Shown here in pieces: positions 62,578 to 64,000 of a stretch of DNA of 64,000 nt. Within the stretch, counting starts at the first letter, position 1, and the number at the start of each line of letters is the position of its first letter. Made by a program: the position numbers and the translations under genes. Below the pieces are notes generated by a model. That model worked only from the letters and a program-made list of their open reading frames with translations, ran no database searches and was not told the origin of the DNA. The stretch spans positions 73,710 through 137,709 of the forward strand of contig CAKSCM010000005.1 in NCBI GenBank assembly GCA_934444365.1, given 5' to 3'. Source of the DNA: an uncultured Eubacteriales bacterium (GTDB taxonomy: Bacteria; Bacillota; Clostridia; Oscillospirales; Acutalibacteraceae).

Positions 62578-63548
62578 TGAACAAAACTATGGAGCTTAAC
62601 AAAGAAACCGCAAATCGATTGTGGGTAAAGCAATTTGGCAAAAGACAAAAGGCTTTTGACTTTGCCGGACGAGAAATTGCCAAAGCTTCCTACAACGACA
62701 GAAACAGTAATTTTGGATGGAATGTTGACCACATTCTTCCGGAATCAAGGGGCGGTAAAACCGCAGATCACAATCTAATCTGTTGCAATATCAAAACCAA
62801 TGACGAAAAAGCAGATCGCTTTCCTGCTTTCAAAGCAAATGGAAAGCAGTTTGAAATTCAGCGCAGAGAAAATCATTATGAAATCATAGAGAAATCCCGT
62901 AAAACTGAAAATCAATACCTTGACGATTCTGTGAATTTTTATGATGTTGCGCAGGGATTAAAATGCTGGAAAAAATGCAAACCAGATGAGCGTGAGGTCT
63001 TCGTTGCTTTTGCAAAAATTAAACTTGAAGTATCTTATGGAGAAACTTCTACAATTAATAAATTCCGCGAATTTATTAAAAAAATGTTTGACACCAGTAA
63101 CATTTACGAAGACCGAAATATAAATTATTCATCATTCGGCTCAACAACAGTTGTTTTTACGATAGTGAATTATAATGTTCCTTCTAAAGAGGACAGTGAG
63201 GAATGGTTAAATCTCTGTGTTCTTTTAAGCACCTATCGTGATTATCTAATAAAAAAAACGGCTATTAATAAATTACAGATTCTTTGTGGAATTTTCTGCT
63301 ATGAGAACGAATCGCAAATGCGTTCTGCTATTTGCAATGATATTATTGCTAACCATAATATGATCTTTAATGAAAATCTTATGGTTAACGAGTTGATAAA
63401 AATTAATACAAGTGCAAATAAAGAGCTCGTTGACGCACAACCCATTTGTAGAATGACAATGTCATGTAGACCAGATATCAGATGGTATCCATATAATCTT
63501 GTTTTTACAAAGTTATCGGCAAATTTACAAAAACGCATAGACAATTAA
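62577..63548 (+). CDS. HNH endonuclease-domain protein
   Basis: 323 residues. The N-terminal ~90 residues contain the beta-beta-alpha metal motif: WNVDHILPESRGGKTADHNL, then CCNIKTNDEKADRFPAF, with His54 as the likely general base and the N/H ligands after it. The remaining ~230 residues are an unrecognised domain rich in Asn, Ile and Lys with two Cys-Met-Ser patches. No transmembrane segment. RBS AGAGGT 7 nt upstream. Base use is much more AT-rich than in the core genes, and it sits behind a tRNA-Pro scar, both pointing to horizontal transfer. Could be a defence nuclease, a homing-type enzyme or an orphan restriction enzyme. Confidence 0.75.
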   Translation: MNKTMELNKETANRLWVKQFGKRQKAFDFAGREIAKASYNDRNSNFGWNVDHILPESRGGKTADHNLICCNIKTNDEKADRFPAFKANGKQFEIQRRENHYEIIEKSRKTENQYLDDSVNFYDVAQGLKCWKKCKPDEREVFVAFAKIKLEVSYGETSTINKFREFIKKMFDTSNIYEDRNINYSSFGSTTVVFTIVNYNVPSKEDSEEWLNLCVLLSTYRDYLIKKTAINKLQILCGIFCYENESQMRSAICNDIIANHNMIFNENLMVNELIKINTSANKELVDAQPICRMTMSCRPDIRWYPYNLVFTKLSANLQKRIDN

Positions 63549-63611
63549 CAGTATATTCCAATGGCCTCTAAAGAGATGCCGGGCAACAGACATTTCATTT
63601 TTTCAGAATTT

Positions 63612-63650
63612 ACACCGCCACGGATTTTGTTTCCGTAGCGGTGTTTTCTT
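63612..63650. terminator. Terminator between convergent accessory genes
   Basis: Thirteen-base stem ACACCGCCACGGA with TCCGTAGCGGTGT (one mismatch), followed by TTTTCTT. The minus-strand ORF ends at its edge. Confidence 0.75.
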
Positions 63651-63912
63651 ATGCTGACTGCTCTGCCTTGATCCGTTCCTTTTCAGCTTTAATTTGTGCC
63701 TTAACCTCTGCAATCATTTCCGCGAGCTTTTCTTCGCATTCTTCTCTTGTTTTCGCATAGATGTTGTGATTTTTCCTATTTAGAGTTCTGAAGTTATTGC
63801 GGCGCAGAATTTTTCGGCTTATAATAAAATCTGTTGGAAAACTTTCATCAATTTCTGAGGATAACGCATCCTGGTGCCATTCAGGCCGGAAATTATTGAA
63901 ATAATATTTCAA
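63649..63912 (-). CDS. Integrase-arm-like small protein or remnant (frame open to window edge)
   Basis: 87 residues from a TTG with AGAAAGG 9 nt upstream; the frame has no stop up to the window end, so the gene may be longer. C-terminal NHNIYAKTREECEEKLAEMI and a Lys/Glu-rich helix resemble the arm-DNA-binding N-terminal region of clostridial tyrosine integrases (YGKT-x-x-E-A-E-E-K-L), but the ORF stops straight after it, so no catalytic domain is encoded. Possibly a decayed or split integrase from the element at the tRNA-Pro gene. Confidence 0.35.
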   Translation of the reverse strand: MKYYFNNFRPEWHQDALSSEIDESFPTDFIISRKILRRNNFRTLNRKNHNIYAKTREECEEKLAEMIAEVKAQIKAEKERIKAEQSA

Positions 63913-64000
63913 AATCGCCAACCTTTCTGATTTTCTGCCCACTATATAGTCAAACGGTACCGGAGTAATACATATGAATAAACAAAAAGCAGACAAAATT

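Overview
The window looks like a chromosomal segment of an anaerobic gut-type Bacillota, most likely class Clostridia (Oscillospirales/Ruminococcaceae-like). Support comes from consensus sigma-A promoters and strong AGGAGG-type ribosome sites, many GTG/TTG starts, and a clostridial gene set (divergent parE-parC pair, two DegV proteins, DUF1836, tmcAL, COG1313 radical SAM, DUF3793/DUF2325, ECF ThiT under a TPP riboswitch, two FeoA plus FeoB plus a Cys-rich partner). Base composition is close to half GC by eye except for the last ~1.6 kb, which is clearly AT-richer. Species cannot be named from this evidence.

Layout. 1-3.7 kb: 5' part of a very large cyclic-beta-glucan-synthase-like gene, then a polysaccharide deacetylase. 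5.3-9.6 kb: parE-parC. 9.9-15.3 kb: hexuronate utilisation locus (Gfo/Idh/MocA oxidoreductase, divergent AraC regulator, uxaC and two sugar isomerase/epimerases). 15.4-20.4 kb: branched-chain amino-acid ABC transporter livK-livHMGF. 21-24 kb: XRE membrane regulator, DegV, PAP2-like protein. 24.4-36.8 kb: one long minus-strand arginine/carbamoyl-phosphate cluster, argG-argC-argJ-argB-argD-argF-carA-carB, in which carB is fused in frame to dapF and ArgD carries a Cys/Asp-rich tail. 37.4-42 kb: rsmD-coaD-coiled-coil gene, then uvrC and a GNAT protein. 42-48.9 kb: radical SAM protein, thioesterase, tmcAL, ackA with a sorting-signal microprotein, a Met-Glu-Val tRNA operon, TPP riboswitch-thiT. 49-58.7 kb: an iron-related neighbourhood (flavodoxin, DUF3793, DUF2325, HMA protein, MacB/FtsX-type ABC exporter, Cys-rich partner-feoB-feoA-feoA) sharing a palindromic operator-like motif. 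58.7-61.2 kb: GNAT, DUF1836 regulator and a second DegV. 62-64 kb: accessory end with a tRNA-Pro fragment cut at the anticodon loop, an intact but divergent tRNA-Pro, an HNH nuclease and an integrase-arm-like ORF.

Most notable: (i) four copies of a ~120-130 nt intergenic element that folds into an outer stem enclosing three hairpins, with the paired arms changing in both strands between copies; (ii) a CarB-DapF fusion whose DapF half has Ala where the first catalytic Cys normally is; (iii) ArgD with a 13-Cys acidic C-terminal tail; (iv) an AGTTAGC-N4-GCTAACT palindrome repeated near the feo and flavodoxin/DUF operons; (v) a tRNA-Pro with a compensatory A19-U56 pair beside what looks like an attachment-site scar. 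No CRISPR array, rRNA or complete insertion sequence was seen.
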